Origin: Siphonodentalium dalli
Taxonomy: Eukaryota; Mollusca; Scaphopoda; Gadilida; Siphonodentaliidae
Length of the DNA: 64,000 nt
Direction of reading: 5' to 3'
NCBI GenBank assembly: GCA_032622095.1
Contig: CP136069.1
Coordinates: 72,191,319 to 72,255,318, forward strand
Below, one piece after another: positions 1-10,756 of the stretch. The first letter of the stretch is position 1; every line of letters begins with the position of its first letter. The position numbers were made by a program, and so were the translations under genes. The notes under the pieces were generated by a model. It was given only the letters and a program-made list of their open reading frames with translations. It had not been told where the DNA came from and ran no database searches.

Positions 1-625
1 ATTGTAGTTTCCATAATTGGATACTCAGTTGTAAAATTCCAGTATAGGCAATAATAATCAATATGACGCTACTATATAATTCTAACTCAAGAGAAATATA
101 ATTTTCCGCGTATTGTGTAGAGGAATATTATTGTCTTCTCGGCACTTGAAGAGTTAATGGGAAAATACATTTTGCCGCGTGTGTATTGTCTTGTCATTTG
201 ATTATGGGTGTGTACGGTCGATGTGGAGTTGCTGATGCAGAATATATGATTGTCATTGGGTGACCAGGTATGCGCATAAAGCGTGAATAGTAAAGGGTCG
301 ATCTATGGTCAGATATACACAAATGTGAGATACCATCTTGTTAGTTTATCAGATGACTGAGATTGTTAAGAAAACGAATCCGACGTTTATATCCACGAGG
401 TCAGTATATATATATAGAGCATATTTCGGATACATGTTTCCAGACTAAGATATATATAAAAATGATAAAGTTATGGCTCTGGTTTTCCTGTGAGGCTTCC
501 CATGCGGTCTGAGAAGGGGCCCTGATTCCATTGAGCCAAGATAGAACATGCGTCATCATGCATGCATATAATATGTTTCTTTATCTTGTAAACTTTAGAT
601 CCATTTTCATATATATTTCCATTTC

Positions 626-628
<3 letters not shown>
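1..628. other. AT-rich sequence without recognised feature
   Basis: I see no coding pattern, RNA gene or repeat boundary here. A few short TATATA runs occur. It is probably intergenic or decayed repeat sequence. Confidence 0.4.
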
Positions 629-659
<31 letters not shown>

Positions 660-660
660 C
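629..660. repeat. (TA)n microsatellite
   Basis: An uninterrupted TA dinucleotide run directly precedes the CTAGAAGGTGACCCG start of the next repeat element. AT runs like this also flank related elements at 4420 and 58700, so they may be insertion targets or tails. Confidence 0.85.
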
Positions 661-930
661 TAGAAGGTGACCCGACTTCGTCCGGGCTTTGACCTTGAAT
701 TGTCCATTTTGAAGGTCAAGGTCAAGTGGGGTCACGATTTGACCAGTCCAAAACACTGCCCGGACAAAAGTACCCGACAAACGTGCCCGTCGAAATCCAT
801 CCGCTTTTACCCGATTTGACCTTGAATTGATCATTTTGAAGGTCAAGGTCAGGTCGGGATCACGATTTGACCCGTCCAAAACACTCAGTGGACAAAAGTA
901 ACCCTATGTATAACATTTCGTCGAAAATGG
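661..930 (+). repeat. GACCTTGAA tandem repeat element, copy 1
   Basis: Two imperfect units each carry GACCTTGAATTG, then AAGGTCAAGGTCA, then a CACGATTTGACC segment. The same unit occurs in the opposite orientation at 57260-57835. The element opens with a small hairpin, CCCGACTTCGTCCGGGC. These features mark a dispersed non-autonomous repeat, not a gene; the open frame across it on the minus strand is a by-product of the repeats. Confidence 0.7.
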
Positions 931-949
931 TTGGAAACTAACAATTGTA

Positions 950-1100
950 ATCAGATGTAATCAAAAAGTAATCGATTACATTACTAAAGTAATTGTAATC
1001 GTAATCGATTACATTGAAAAAAATGTAATCAGTAATCGTAATCGTAATCATGTAAATCAAAAGTAATTGTAATCGTAATCGATTACATTGGCATGTAATC
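950..1100. repeat. TAATCGATTACA palindromic low-complexity repeat
   Basis: The motif GTAATCGATTACAT and variants recur about every 30-45 bp, alternating with GTAATCGTAATCG. The motif is its own reverse complement. No coding signal. Confidence 0.75.
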
Positions 1101-1660
1101 GCCCCAACCCTGGTCGAAATCCCATCAAAATTGGCGATTTGACCTTGAATTGACCCGATTTCAAGGTCAAGGTCACGTCGCACGGGCAAATGAATATGCT
1201 TATGAGACTCCCCATACGAACGTACCCCCACATACCAAGTTTCATCGAAATCCCGTGATATTCGGGCGCTTGACCTTGAAATGACCAGATTTCAAGGTCA
1301 AGGTCACGTCACACGGGCAAATTAATAGGTTTATGCCACTCTCCGGCCGTAGGTATCCCCACATACCAAGTTTCATCGAAATCCCGTGATATTCGGGCGT
1401 TTGACCTTGAAATTACCCGATATCAATGTCAAGGTCATATCGCACGGGCAAATTAATAGGCCTATGCCAGTTCCCGGCCGAAAATACCCCCACGTACCAA
1501 GTTTCATCGAAATCGGGTCGGCCGTTTTAGAGTTCATCGCGATCACACACACAGACACACACAGATCTTCCAAAATATATAATAGATACACTCTGCGTGA
1601 ATATAAAAGCGCACATATACTCATCAAACATTGTAGGCGAATTTATATTATTATTTCAAA
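1100..1660 (+). repeat. 131-bp tandem repeats with CA-rich tail
   Basis: About three units share ACCAAGTTTCATCGAAATC; successive copies start at 1237, 1368 and 1499, a constant 131-bp period. Each unit contains the inverted pair TTGACCTTGAAAT / TTCAAGGTCAAGGTC. The array ends in an ACACACAGACACACACAG run and then TCTTCCAAAATATATAATAG. The same end-plan (units, CAGA/CACA tail, TTCCAAAATATAT terminus) recurs at 4431-5100 and 8225-8790. Confidence 0.8.
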
Positions 1661-1701
1661 ATAAACGCTATCTAGATTCAACCGCTTACCATATATAGCA
1701 C

Positions 1702-2143
1702 TTAAAGGTACTCAATCCGAATTAACGCTCGCAAATTACTATTTCCTTGGTTTCGGGGGTAAAAAATATTTGATTCGAGTCGAGGAACCCACCCATCACA
1801 GCTCAGAGTGATCAGATATCGATGTTTGAAATCTATTATTTTAATTTTAGGTGGCCCCATAGACAGTCAACGAGAAGAATTTCTTTGACCAAATTGCAGG
1901 TAAAGATGGATAACTCTAAAATCAAGTGGCTTTTTGTGTCAGATATTTGACAAACCGGCAAAATTTCGATGAACAAAATGTTGATAAATAACAGGCTGTG
2001 TGCAATTTTATACGATAGTTGATTGGGCTTTTCATTATTTTTGAGCAATTATTAGATTCTGATAACTGAAGCGGCATTTCAAAAAAATTTGTTTTTGGAA
2101 TGTGATGATATGGGGACCATCGAATCGGATTGAGTACCTTTAA
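1702..2143. mobile_element. MITE, AGGTACTCAATCCGA termini (family D), complete copy
   Basis: The left end reads TTAA-AGGTACTCAATCCGA and the right end TCGGATTGAGTACCT-TTAA, a perfect inverted terminal repeat with a TTAA on both sides. No transposase frame. Other copies or fragments lie at 12129, 19800, 31796-32256, 32695, 37285 and 50479. TTAA duplication is typical of piggyBac-type insertion, but the termini are not those of a family I can name. Confidence 0.8.
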
Positions 2144-2603
2144 AGCTTAATGTTCTTGGTCGTTCAATCGTTTACCCATTAGCAGAAGGATGGGCATGAT
2201 TATATGCAAATGGACCTCCCAGAGTTGGACATTTTCGTCTTGAAGGGGAGTAGTTATATACATATACCCACATCCCTAGAACTTATAAAATAACTGATCG
2301 CCAATGCATGACCACACCAGAATGATACTGATACGCATGTTCTCAGTGCATATATGAGGGAGATTCTGGGTGAAGTCAGTAGAACATCCTTACTCGAATG
2401 GGCGAAAATCAAGCAATTATACATAGCATATTATATCACACATTTCTTGTACAGCGCACATATCACCGAGGTTTCAAGGCGTTTGACAACATTAAAATAA
2501 ATTAACAAATTCCAAAATTCAGTTCAAACATGCGATAATTATGTAGCCCGCGTTGAAATCTGGTTCATTAGTTCCACGCCTGAATGTTCAGAATAATATT
2601 CCG
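2144..2603. other. Unassigned interval
   Basis: No feature supported. It is AT-rich single-copy-looking sequence between two MITEs. Confidence 0.35.
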
Positions 2604-2756
2604 TTAACCCTTTACCCAACAAACCGGCCAAAACCGGCCAAATAAAGCTTCAACAGCCTAAAATATCTTCGGTCTGTCTCAATAAAACCATACAAATATG
2701 GATATCATTGGAACCGGCTCCTTGACCACATTGTTATAGTTACAGTTATGCCCTGT

Positions 2757-2825
2757 GCCAATGCATTCTCTTATATATGCGAGTCGACCATAGGTCGCCT
2801 CGCATATATAAGAGAATGCATTGGC
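2757..2825 (+). repeat. 69-bp palindrome P, copy 1
   Basis: The arms begin GCCAATGCATTCTCTTATA and pair with the complementary right arm. The only asymmetry is one T/C position and a 3-nt ATA loop between GACC and GGTC. The inverted partner is at 2905-2973. Confidence 0.9.
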
Positions 2826-2904
2826 CTAAAAAAAATCTTTTTTTAACACTTTTTACCATTTTTTCTTACATTCTTTAACAATTTTATAATTTTTAATGTG
2901 TTAA

Positions 2905-2973
2905 GCCAATGCATTCTCTTATATATGCGAGGCGACCTATGGTCGACTCGCATATATAAGAGAATGCATTGGC
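2905..2973 (-). repeat. 69-bp palindrome P, copy 2
   Basis: Same palindrome read in reverse: GAGGCGACC, TAT loop, GGTCGACTC at the centre. It is followed by CACAGGGC, complementary to the GCCCTGTG that precedes copy 1, so the pair forms a larger inverted unit. Confidence 0.9.
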
Positions 2974-3003
2974 ACAGGGCCCTTCTGATGGGTAAAGGGT
3001 TAA

Positions 3004-3412
3004 TAAATGAGTTTTCAAAAGACCCTTGAATTCATCATATCCAGGACAGTTCGGACGATCAACGGTAGAGAATTCTAGAGAGTCGGTTCGGCTATGGTAA
3101 ACGATATGTCACCGAAACTACTGTCTAAGAGCATTAAGTCCTCTGATCTGAGATGCCTGGGTGGTACACATGCACATGTCTTATCATTGAGGTATTGTGG
3201 TGCACCGTATATATACTTGTCAGTGAGTATCTTGTCAGTTGCCTATAGACCATTTTACAGATAGCGAGAATGATGCATTGTGGGCCAGAAAGTATCCAAA
3301 CAAAGCCACGTGCTTTACGGCCGCATGCATTTACTATGGGGGATTTAGGGTGGGTCTATAAAACTAATTATAACTTTGGTATCTGTCATAGTTTATGCGA
3401 TAAATTTAAACG
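3004..3412. other. Unassigned interval
   Basis: No coding exon or RNA gene recognised. The short frame beginning at 3270 runs into the left arm of the next foldback and is not credible. Confidence 0.35.
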
Positions 3413-3922
3413 TATATCAGGGACATGTACCCCTTCTAGAATGTTCAAAAACATTTCCAGTTGCTTGCCGTATTTTAATTGATTTTATGCAATGAAATAA
3501 TGCGAAAATTGCACTAATTTCTCAATATTTTGCGGTTTTAGTAAACGCCTGATAAAAGTCGTTCTATTGGGAATTTTTACACCAAATTTTCAGAGAATAT
3601 AGAGTAAACACAGTACTATCGGAATAGTAAAGGAGTTCTGTGCATTTGGGATTAATTAACCCTCAGACTGCCGAAACTGCCGTCAATAAATTCGCTTTTT
3701 CGTGTTCGACGAAAATGAAAATTGTCTGTTTAAAGGTCCCATTTTCATGTCTAATGGTGATAGAATCTCCAGTTGTCAAGTTCATGGATAAATTACATCA
3801 CACTTAATCGGCTTATTTTCTAAATTTTCGCGTATTTCATCGCATAAAATCAATTAAAATACGACAAGCAACTGGAAATGTTTTTGAACATTCTAGAAGG
3901 GGTACATGTCCCTGATATATGC
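3413..3922. repeat. Foldback with ~90-bp inverted arms
   Basis: The arm at 3413-3505 (ATCAGGGACATGTACCCCTT through TTGATTTTATGCAATGAAAT) is repeated as reverse complement at about 3825-3922 with few mismatches, around a spacer of about 320 bp. No coding frame. It is probably a MITE or foldback transposon. Confidence 0.8.
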
Positions 3923-4160
3923 TTAAAATTCCGACAATTTTCTGATTGGTTTCCATTTTTTACTTTGGAATGTTGTGATTTGCTGATACTGAAGTATAAT
4001 GCTCCTTCGGAGTAATGTGATTCGCTGCTATTTGAATCACACTATCGAGCTCGTTGCCAGTTCATTAGTCTGTGTTCACTCATACTGAGACCAAATGTTC
4101 AAAATTCGAGATAAAACGGAAAATTTAATAAACACCCGTTTCGATTCGTATGGAAAGCAA

Positions 4161-4329
4161 CAGAAGCGACAAAATGTGTGCCATTATATAATATCGCATG
4201 TATTGGCGCGCGCCGAAAGCGACAAAACATGCGACAACAGACGCTTTCTGTGCACGCCAAAACATGCGACATTATGTGGCTTCTGTCGTTTTCGGCGCGC
4301 GACTAATGGCGCACATTTTGTCGCTTCTG
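4161..4329. repeat. Short foldback, CAGAAGCGACAAAATGTG termini
   Basis: The left end CAGAAGCGACAAAATGTGTG and the right end CGCACATTTTGTCGCTTCTG are inverted repeats. Inside them a second inverted pair built on GGCGCGCGCCGAAA and TTTTCGGCGCGCG makes a stem-loop of about 169 bp. It is GC-richer than its surroundings. MITE-like, non-coding. Confidence 0.8.
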
Positions 4330-4430
4330 GTAGGCGTCAGAAGTGCCTATTATAGCAAGCGGCCCTAATATATAGTAGTCCATAGATTCGAGATTTGATG
4401 TCGATATCGGAACGGCATTATATTATACAC

Positions 4431-5010
4431 TAGGCGATGAGTCCGACGTTGTCCGGGATATTCAAAAACCAAATTTCAAGTCGATAGCTCTACCCGTTTC
4501 CAAGATCTGGTCTGCGCATGCGCGAAGCTGGCGTCGCACGGGCTCGGCGACCCGATAAAATTCGTATCCGGGGCAAGATACATTCACATACCAAATTTCA
4601 AGTCGATAGCTCCACCCGTTTCCGAAATCTCGTCTGCGCATGCGCGAAGCTGGCGTCGCACGGGCTCGGCGACCCGATACAATTCGTATCCGGGGCAAGA
4701 TACATTCACATACCAAATTTCAAGTCGATAGCTCCACCCGTTTCCGATATCTGATCTGCGCATGCGCGAAGCTGGCGTCGCACGGTCTCGGCGACCCGAT
4801 AAAATTCGTATCCGGGGCAAGATACATTTACATAGCAAATTTCAAGTCGATAGCTCCACCCGTTTCCGAGATCTCGTCTGCGCATGCGCGAAGTGGGCGC
4901 CGCACGGGCTCGCCAATACGACAACGTCCACCGCCTGGTCAAACTACACACACGTACCAAGTTTCGTCCCGATCGGTCGAGAATCGTAGATTTGTATAAA
5001 TGACATACAT
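4431..5010 (+). repeat. 122-bp tandem array
   Basis: Four units share CATGCGCGAAGCTGGCGTCG at 4517, 4639, 4761 and 4883, an exact 122-bp spacing. Overlapping open frames on both strands across the array come from this periodicity and have no coding value. The element opens with an ACTAG..CCG..GTCCGGG start like those at 661 and 8232. Confidence 0.9.
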
Positions 5011-5087
<77 letters not shown>

Positions 5088-5100
5088 GGTCTTCAAAATA
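5011..5100 (+). repeat. (ACAG)n microsatellite tail
   Basis: About 18 uninterrupted ACAG units close the 122-bp array and are followed by GGTCTTCAAAATATATATG. This is the same order (array, CAGA tail, TTCAAAATATAT) as in two other elements of the window. Confidence 0.9.
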
Positions 5101-5834
5101 TATATGAGATTGGAATGTATTATTGATTTGGATGGGTGTTCATGTATAATAAAAACAGACAGCAGACAGAAAAAAAACCCAGATAATAAAAGAACAGAAT
5201 GACCCACATTCATTGGTCGTTTGTTGAAACTTAATTATTTGAACATTTCCTAAGGGAACTACTCGTCAAGGAGTATATTGAGTGTGGAAAGGGTTAACGT
5301 AATATCCCTAATCCACTAACCCTTCTTGAATGCAGATATATTATGACACTCTATCATTAAACCCTCTCCGTTAGTAAGGGAATTTCCAAATTACACGCTT
5401 TATTGTGTATGTATACCCATTGTCGCGAATGATGTTATCACGCTTGACGTTTCGTCGTATTCGTTGGCCTTCAACTACCGGTTGATTAATCGATTATAGG
5501 TTAGCTGCCAGTTAATGAAGCCGTAGCAATGTGTACGTTGCAAAATCTAATCGAAATTGTCTATCAGACTGCCGTATAATCATCATTTCGCACGTTGAAA
5601 TGAACCCACGCAGGAGTGGGAAAGAAACGTACTGTACAATTATCGTTCATTGTTAGTCTGTTATCAGAGACAAGGAAACCTCATCAGAATCGCAACAGCA
5701 GCCAACAGACAATAAATTACAACAATACTCCAGAGTACTCATTAGAACATTTAATGCGCATCTGAAGAGGGATGGTATTTGAATAAACCAAGTTGGTGTA
5801 TTGTTCGACACCATTATGGGAAGAACGTAATTTC
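5101..5834. other. Unassigned interval
   Basis: No supported gene or repeat boundary. The sequence is AT-rich with no long credible frame. Confidence 0.35.
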
Positions 5835-6240
5835 TGTCTATTGAAAGGACTCTGATGCATTTGGTAAGGTTATAGCTTCACTGACGTTATTCTCGTATCG
5901 TACAAGCGTACTTATTATAACGTAGTACATATCTGAATGAACCTTTCTAAATATGAACCCATCAAGAATGTTGGTATACTTGCTATAGTTCAGGGGCGTT
6001 CCGACAGGGGGTGTTGGGGGGTGCAACTTCAAGTCAAAATCCTTACAAACAGGGCACAACATCATCAACACTTATAGTTTGAAATTGTTCTCATATAGTT
6101 TGATTTGCCAACCAGTATTTAGTGGCACTGTGTAGGAACTGTTTCATCGGAAGTCGTTCTATCGCCGGTATTGTGATGGTTCTTGCCTGATTTGTTACGG
6201 TTCCTGATGATTGAAAATAATCATTTTTGTGACAAAATCA
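5835..6240. repeat. Dispersed repeat, related to 9360-9610
   Basis: GATGCATTTGGTAAGGTTAT near 5852 recurs in the same orientation near 9490, with matching downstream sequence. The segment 6115-6235 (GGAACTGTTTCATCGG, then TTGTGATGGTTCTTGCC) recurs as reverse complement at 9360-9450. Two halves are therefore rearranged relative to each other. Non-coding. Confidence 0.65.
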
Positions 6241-7290
6241 CGAATAATTATAGATATATTGAATATATATACTTTCCTGAATGAACAGAGGCTGCAGAAG
6301 TGCCGTGTTATCGAAATCTGAACTCTAAACCACAATTAACTCGGTATTAGCGAGTTAATGTGTAAATATCAACATGTTATCACTGAAAATCAAGCCACGT
6401 GGACGCAATTTCTTTGTTTTTCGTGGCGTATAAAATATGAAACGCATTCTGAAGACAAACACTGACTATAAAGTATACCCGTGTTATTCTTCTGTAAAAT
6501 AGCTGAGAAAGTATCCCGATAGGGGTTGATAATTGGGAGCTGTGGCCTCGTAATCAACACGGTGCGTGTTACGGTTCTATTTCAAACCAATCATGGCTGT
6601 GACGGTTCTGTACATGAGATTTATTCGAACGATTTCTGCACTTTGGTCCGAAAATCGTCTTGTGTATCTGACATTTTAAACCAGATAATGACTGTAGCTT
6701 ATGTAATTTGCATAATGTAATAGGTATATTAAGAAATAACACAATAAGTACCTAATATACGGGAGATTAAGTGACATTAATAGGCAGAAATAAAATATTG
6801 AAAGTCCAGATGAGTATAGTATCACAATCGTGCCCGCCTATATAAATGACCAATGGTAATATAAATCTACTATCAGGAGAATATGAGATGTTATATTCAT
6901 TTACTTAATCTGGGCATTATTGAAAGATCCAGGTGTGACAATGTTTCAATGCCAGTGCCATTATATTTCCTCCTCTGAAGTCCGCCTGAGGGACATTTAC
7001 ACATGTTTTTCGCCCAGACACGAATATAACTTGTGAAATCACGTTCAACTGAATCATTGATAGGTTATGACGTGATTGTGGTGGTGGGGGACTTGGGGAC
7101 GGGTGCTTAATTGGTGTCTACCCCCAACTTTGGACAAATGTTCAACAGTTACAAATTTCTTATCTTACAATAGATTGGTTTGAAATTTAACACCAACAAC
7201 ATGTTGAAATTGTTCTCTTAGTTTGATTTGACAACAATTTAATAGTGGGGCTTTGTATTAAATAATGTATGCTCTTTTGCAACAATAAAT
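6241..7290. other. Unassigned interval
   Basis: I find no splice-consistent coding segment, tRNA-like sequence or clear repeat end here. Confidence 0.35.
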
Positions 7291-7328
7291 CATCTCTCTC
7301 TCTCTCTCTCTCTATCTCTATCTCTCTG
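7291..7328. repeat. (TC)n microsatellite
   Basis: A TC dinucleotide tract with two TATC interruptions. The antisense frame rich in Arg and Glu around it is an artefact. Confidence 0.9.
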
Positions 7329-7671
7329 TATCCTGAGTTTCTCCCCCGGTTTGAATGGTTGCCAATCAAAGGCTACTGATCAATTCACGTCAGAATGGCA
7401 TACAATCTAAAGCTATAATGTGTCATGCAGTTGGGAAAACCAAAGCCCAGGCCTTGTGCATGAGTTTGGTCTGTTTCAAGGGGATGGTGCGGTTGGAAAT
7501 TCCAAGGTGGACGCCCCAACATTGGAGACCACCCAGCCCACGTCCCTGCTCACTTGACACGTTCTCAGTGAGGAATAATAATGTGCCTTATAATAGCCAG
7601 GTTCAGACACCCATAACACTGATTTCTAATGATTCATTTGTATGAATGTTTAGCTAATAATTCAAACAATC

Positions 7672-7970
7672 TGTTACTGCATGTTGAATTTAATAGCTGA
7701 GCATTCCTACAAATGAATCAATAGGATTCAAGTTGCTGCTCATTACAGCACATTTAGTCACCAAAGCATTAACATCCATATAATAATATTTGTAACTGCA
7801 TGATTCTTTTCTCTTTTTTATATGTTACTGCTTGTTGAACTTAATAGCTAAGCATTCCTACAAATTAATCAATAGGATTCAAGTCAATTCTCATTACAGC
7901 GCATTTAGTAACCAAAGGTTTAACATCCATATAATAATATTTGTAACTGTAGGATTCTTTGTTTTTTTAT
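7672..7970. repeat. 151-bp tandem duplication
   Basis: Two adjacent copies start with TGTTACTGC at 7672 and 7823. They share GAATCAATAGGATTCAAG-like and ACATCCATATAATAATATT segments at about 90 percent identity by eye. Non-coding. Confidence 0.85.
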
Positions 7971-8224
7971 ATCTTCTATTAAAAAATCAGAGATCCCTAG
8001 TCAATCTAAAATATGATTGAGTGAAAGGTTATCGTGCTTGAATATGCTTTAATACCTGCATATTCTAGAATTCTATAATTTAACCTAGATAATCAGCATC
8101 CAGCAAGCGGATGCCCGACATAAACTTCATAAACTGCGTAATCATAAAATTGTATGGGTGGCAACGAACTTTTAACGTTTTATTTTTGGCTTTATTGTTG
8201 AGTTAAATACGTCTACGAAAATAG

Positions 8225-8790
8225 ACAACACTAGCCGATGTGCCCCCTCTTCGTCCGGGCTATTTAGGGATTTATTTGTGATCGTCTCCGCCTGGACAAA
8301 CTATTGTTCGATCGGCCCGGAAAAATGCCTACATGAGCCAATATGGGCAAGGTCAAGGACACGGTCGCACGTGAAATTGGACCCACCCATAATGTTCCCG
8401 GGATCAAAGTAGGTCTATACATTATACCAAATTTGAATCGGATCGGTCGAGGTCCAGAAACATGCCTATATGAGCGTATATGAGCGAGGTCAAGGTCAAG
8501 AACACGGTCGCAAGTGAAATGGGACCCGCCCATATTGTTCCTGTGATCAAAGTAGATCCAGCTACCAAATTTGAGTGGGATCGGTCGAGGCCAGAAACAT
8601 GCCTATATGAGCGAGGTCAAGGTCAAGGACACGGTCGCACGTGAAATTGGACCCGCCCATATTGTTCCCCGGATCAAAGTACGCCTACACACCAAATTTG
8701 AGTCGGTCGGTCGAACAGTTTTTCGAGTCTATAACACAAATACATACATACAGACAGAAGTTCCAAAACATATAATAGATAAAATACAAG
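8225..8790 (+). repeat. Tandem repeat element with CATACAGACAG tail
   Basis: Three units carry GGTCAAGGACACGGTCGCA, GAAATTGGACCCGCCCAT and CCAAATTTGA.TCGGTCG. The element begins CACTAGCCGATGTGCC...TTCGTCCGGGC and ends ACATACATACAGACAGAAG then TTCCAAAACATATAATAGAT. Both ends match the elements at 661-1660 and 4431-5100, although the internal units differ. Confidence 0.8.
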
Positions 8791-9359
8791 ACAGATAACT
8801 CTATATATCCCGTCTACGCTCACGCTTTCCGAAGTCCAGCGCTATGAAATTTCACTATAATTGTTAACCGGCTATTGACTCATGGAAATGTTGGGCCTGC
8901 AAAACGCGTTATTTTTCAAACTAGCTGGCGACTTCGTGAATTTTGATAGGCGTAACACAGGTTATTGAATAAGCATAGGAAGGAAGTGTAATTCATCGAA
9001 ATTAATGACAAGTGGTGCAAATTTCAACTTAATGCATAGTTTGTTGTGTTTATCTTTGTATACTTTCACAAAATTGGCAGTTTGAACCATGTACCAGGGT
9101 AAATATTAGCTATAGTTTGACCCGTATAGCACGATTAAATGGGGGAGAGAACCGACTCGATCAGGAGAGAACCCAAACAATTATCAAAATTCGTGGTTTT
9201 TGTCATTGTTATGACTCGCACAATGACAGTTTCGTTATTAACACGCCCATTGGTGCCACAGATTGTGATGGGATTGAAAATAACTAATCGAATTATAACC
9301 TAGATGCCTCAAAATTGCGTTTTAACTGTCAAAAAGTCGTGAAAATGTATCATTTCGAT
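8791..9359. other. Unassigned interval
   Basis: No feature supported. AT-rich, no coding pattern. Confidence 0.35.
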
Positions 9360-9660
9360 CATCAGGAACCGTCACAAATCAGTCAAGAACCACCACAAAC
9401 CGGCGATAGAACGATTTCCGATGTAACAGTTCCTATACAGTGTTTAGTGGGACAGCCTGTCAGTTGAATCCTGTTTTTGGTATTGAAAGGGTGTGATGCA
9501 TTTGGTAAGGTTATATCTTCACTGATGATAGTTTCGTGCACGCGTACTAACTCGGTACATTTCTGAATGAACTCATCTAAATATATACACATTAACAATT
9601 TAACGACATAAAGCGTCCACACGATGCCGATGTCATATAACAAATATATCATCATCATTA
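9360..9660. repeat. Dispersed repeat, related to 5835-6240
   Basis: The first ~100 bp match 6115-6235 in reverse orientation; 9485-9595 match 5850-5955 in direct orientation. No coding role. Confidence 0.6.
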
Positions 9661-9747
9661 CTAATTATGGTACAACTTATATACAAAACCTATATATGTG
9701 ACCCGCCATATCAAATCCAGTCGCAAGTCGGGATTTTTTTACCCTGT

Positions 9748-9816
9748 GCCAATGCATTCTCTTATATATGCGAGTCGACCATAGGTCGCCTCGCGTATAT
9801 AAGAGAATGCATTGGC
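9748..9816 (+). repeat. 69-bp palindrome P, copy 3
   Basis: Same palindrome, with one substitution in the right arm (GCGTATATA in place of GCATATATA). Confidence 0.88.
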
Positions 9817-10034
9817 CTAACAATTTTTTACAATTTTAATAATGTTTTCTTGTATTCTTTAACAATTTTATAATTTCACCCATACAGAGCCCCAGACAAA
9901 CATGAGCAGACGACACTCTTCTATATGCTTCTATATATGTGTGGGGCTCCCTGCAGGGTAATGGATGTTTTTTATTTTATGTCCTAAAAATTGTAAGAAA
10001 CATTTATTTTAAAAAAATGATAAAAAATTGTTAG

Positions 10035-10103
10035 GCCAATGCATTCTCTTATATATGCGAGGCGACATATGGTCGACTCGCATATATAAGAGAATGCATT
10101 GGC
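10035..10103 (-). repeat. 69-bp palindrome P, copy 4
   Basis: Inverted partner of the copy at 9748. The centre reads GGCGACATATGGTCGAC, one base different from the usual form. Confidence 0.88.
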
Positions 10104-10377
10104 ACAGGGTAAACAAATCCCGACTTACGACTGGATTTGATATGGCGGGTCACATAATTGCTTTCTTTGAAAAAAAATGCCAGGATCATGTTTCCAATTA
10201 TGTTGCATGTTATACTGGTTCATTGTTTTGCAACAAGAATAGGTATTTTTAATTAAAGATGAACGCTCCAAATTGACGTCAAATAAGGTCGAGACAAGTC
10301 CTGATTCAAATTTCTGTTTACCAAAATAAGGTTCAAACTAGTCAAAATTGTCTAATCCAATTTTTCTGCTTCATCAT

Positions 10378-10752
10378 TAAAGTGATGTGAAACACTCCGG
10401 TATGGTGATCAAATAGAAATGGAGAATAATCTTGTTCAAATCAGTTATTTTTACAAATATTATATCTGAATTGACAACACACACCGTCATTCTAATATAT
10501 CAATTAAATGCAGTGACTGCCGATGGCGAAATCGTTTTCGTTAGTTTATCGCCGATAGAAGCGTCCTGATTCGAGTAGTAAATATTTACAATTTAGCGTA
10601 GTTCAGACAATGTTTTCTATGGAGTGGTACGGTCGATCTGCTTAAGATTTTCGGTGATGTTAGTAGAATGCTACATTCCTCCAGTTGACATAGCACCTGA
10701 ATACTAACTTATCAGTTTCACGCACCCAAACAAGTCAATAATATGTCTTTAA
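10378..10752 (+). repeat. Family E repeat (TTAAAGTGATGTG start), uninterrupted copy
   Basis: The copy runs from TTAAAGTGATGTGAAACAC to ATATGTCTTTAAA. It matches 47165-48330 and 52574-52978 in reverse, and 19340-19500 in part. It contains CGTTTTCGTTAGTTTATCGC, which is the uninterrupted form of the site into which the 782-bp element at 47378 inserted. Non-coding. Confidence 0.8.
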
Positions 10753-10756
10753 ACTC

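Larger units (their letters stand above)
2604..3003. mobile_element. MITE family A (TTAA-CCCTTTACCC) with paired palindromes
   Basis: The element runs from TTAACCCTTTACCCAACA to GGGTAAAGGGTTAA, with the TTAA on both sides. After the left end come two CCGGCCAAAA repeats and a conserved block also found at 11581 and 55036. Two copies of the 69-bp palindrome lie inside at 2757-2825 and 2905-2973, in opposite orientations around an AT-rich spacer. TTAA target sites plus CCCTTT termini resemble non-autonomous piggyBac elements. No coding capacity. Confidence 0.85.
9695..10156. mobile_element. MITE family C (TATGTGACCCGCC) with paired palindromes
   Basis: The termini TATGTGACCCGCCATATCAA and its complement TTGATATGGCGGGTCACATA are inverted repeats. 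Inside are two 69-bp palindromes (9748-9816 and 10035-10103), then an asymmetric middle holding GAGCCCCAGACAAACATGAG. A second copy at 38522-38985 has the same ends, but its middle segment is in the opposite orientation. Non-coding. Confidence 0.85.

Noticed and set aside
4462-4999. Overlapping 75-119-codon frames on both strands
   Set aside because: They repeat every 122 bp on both strands and follow the tandem array; a period not divisible by three gives no consistent protein.
5011-5087. (ACAG)n as a possible CRISPR-like array
   Set aside because: It is an uninterrupted 4-bp microsatellite without spacers, in animal DNA.
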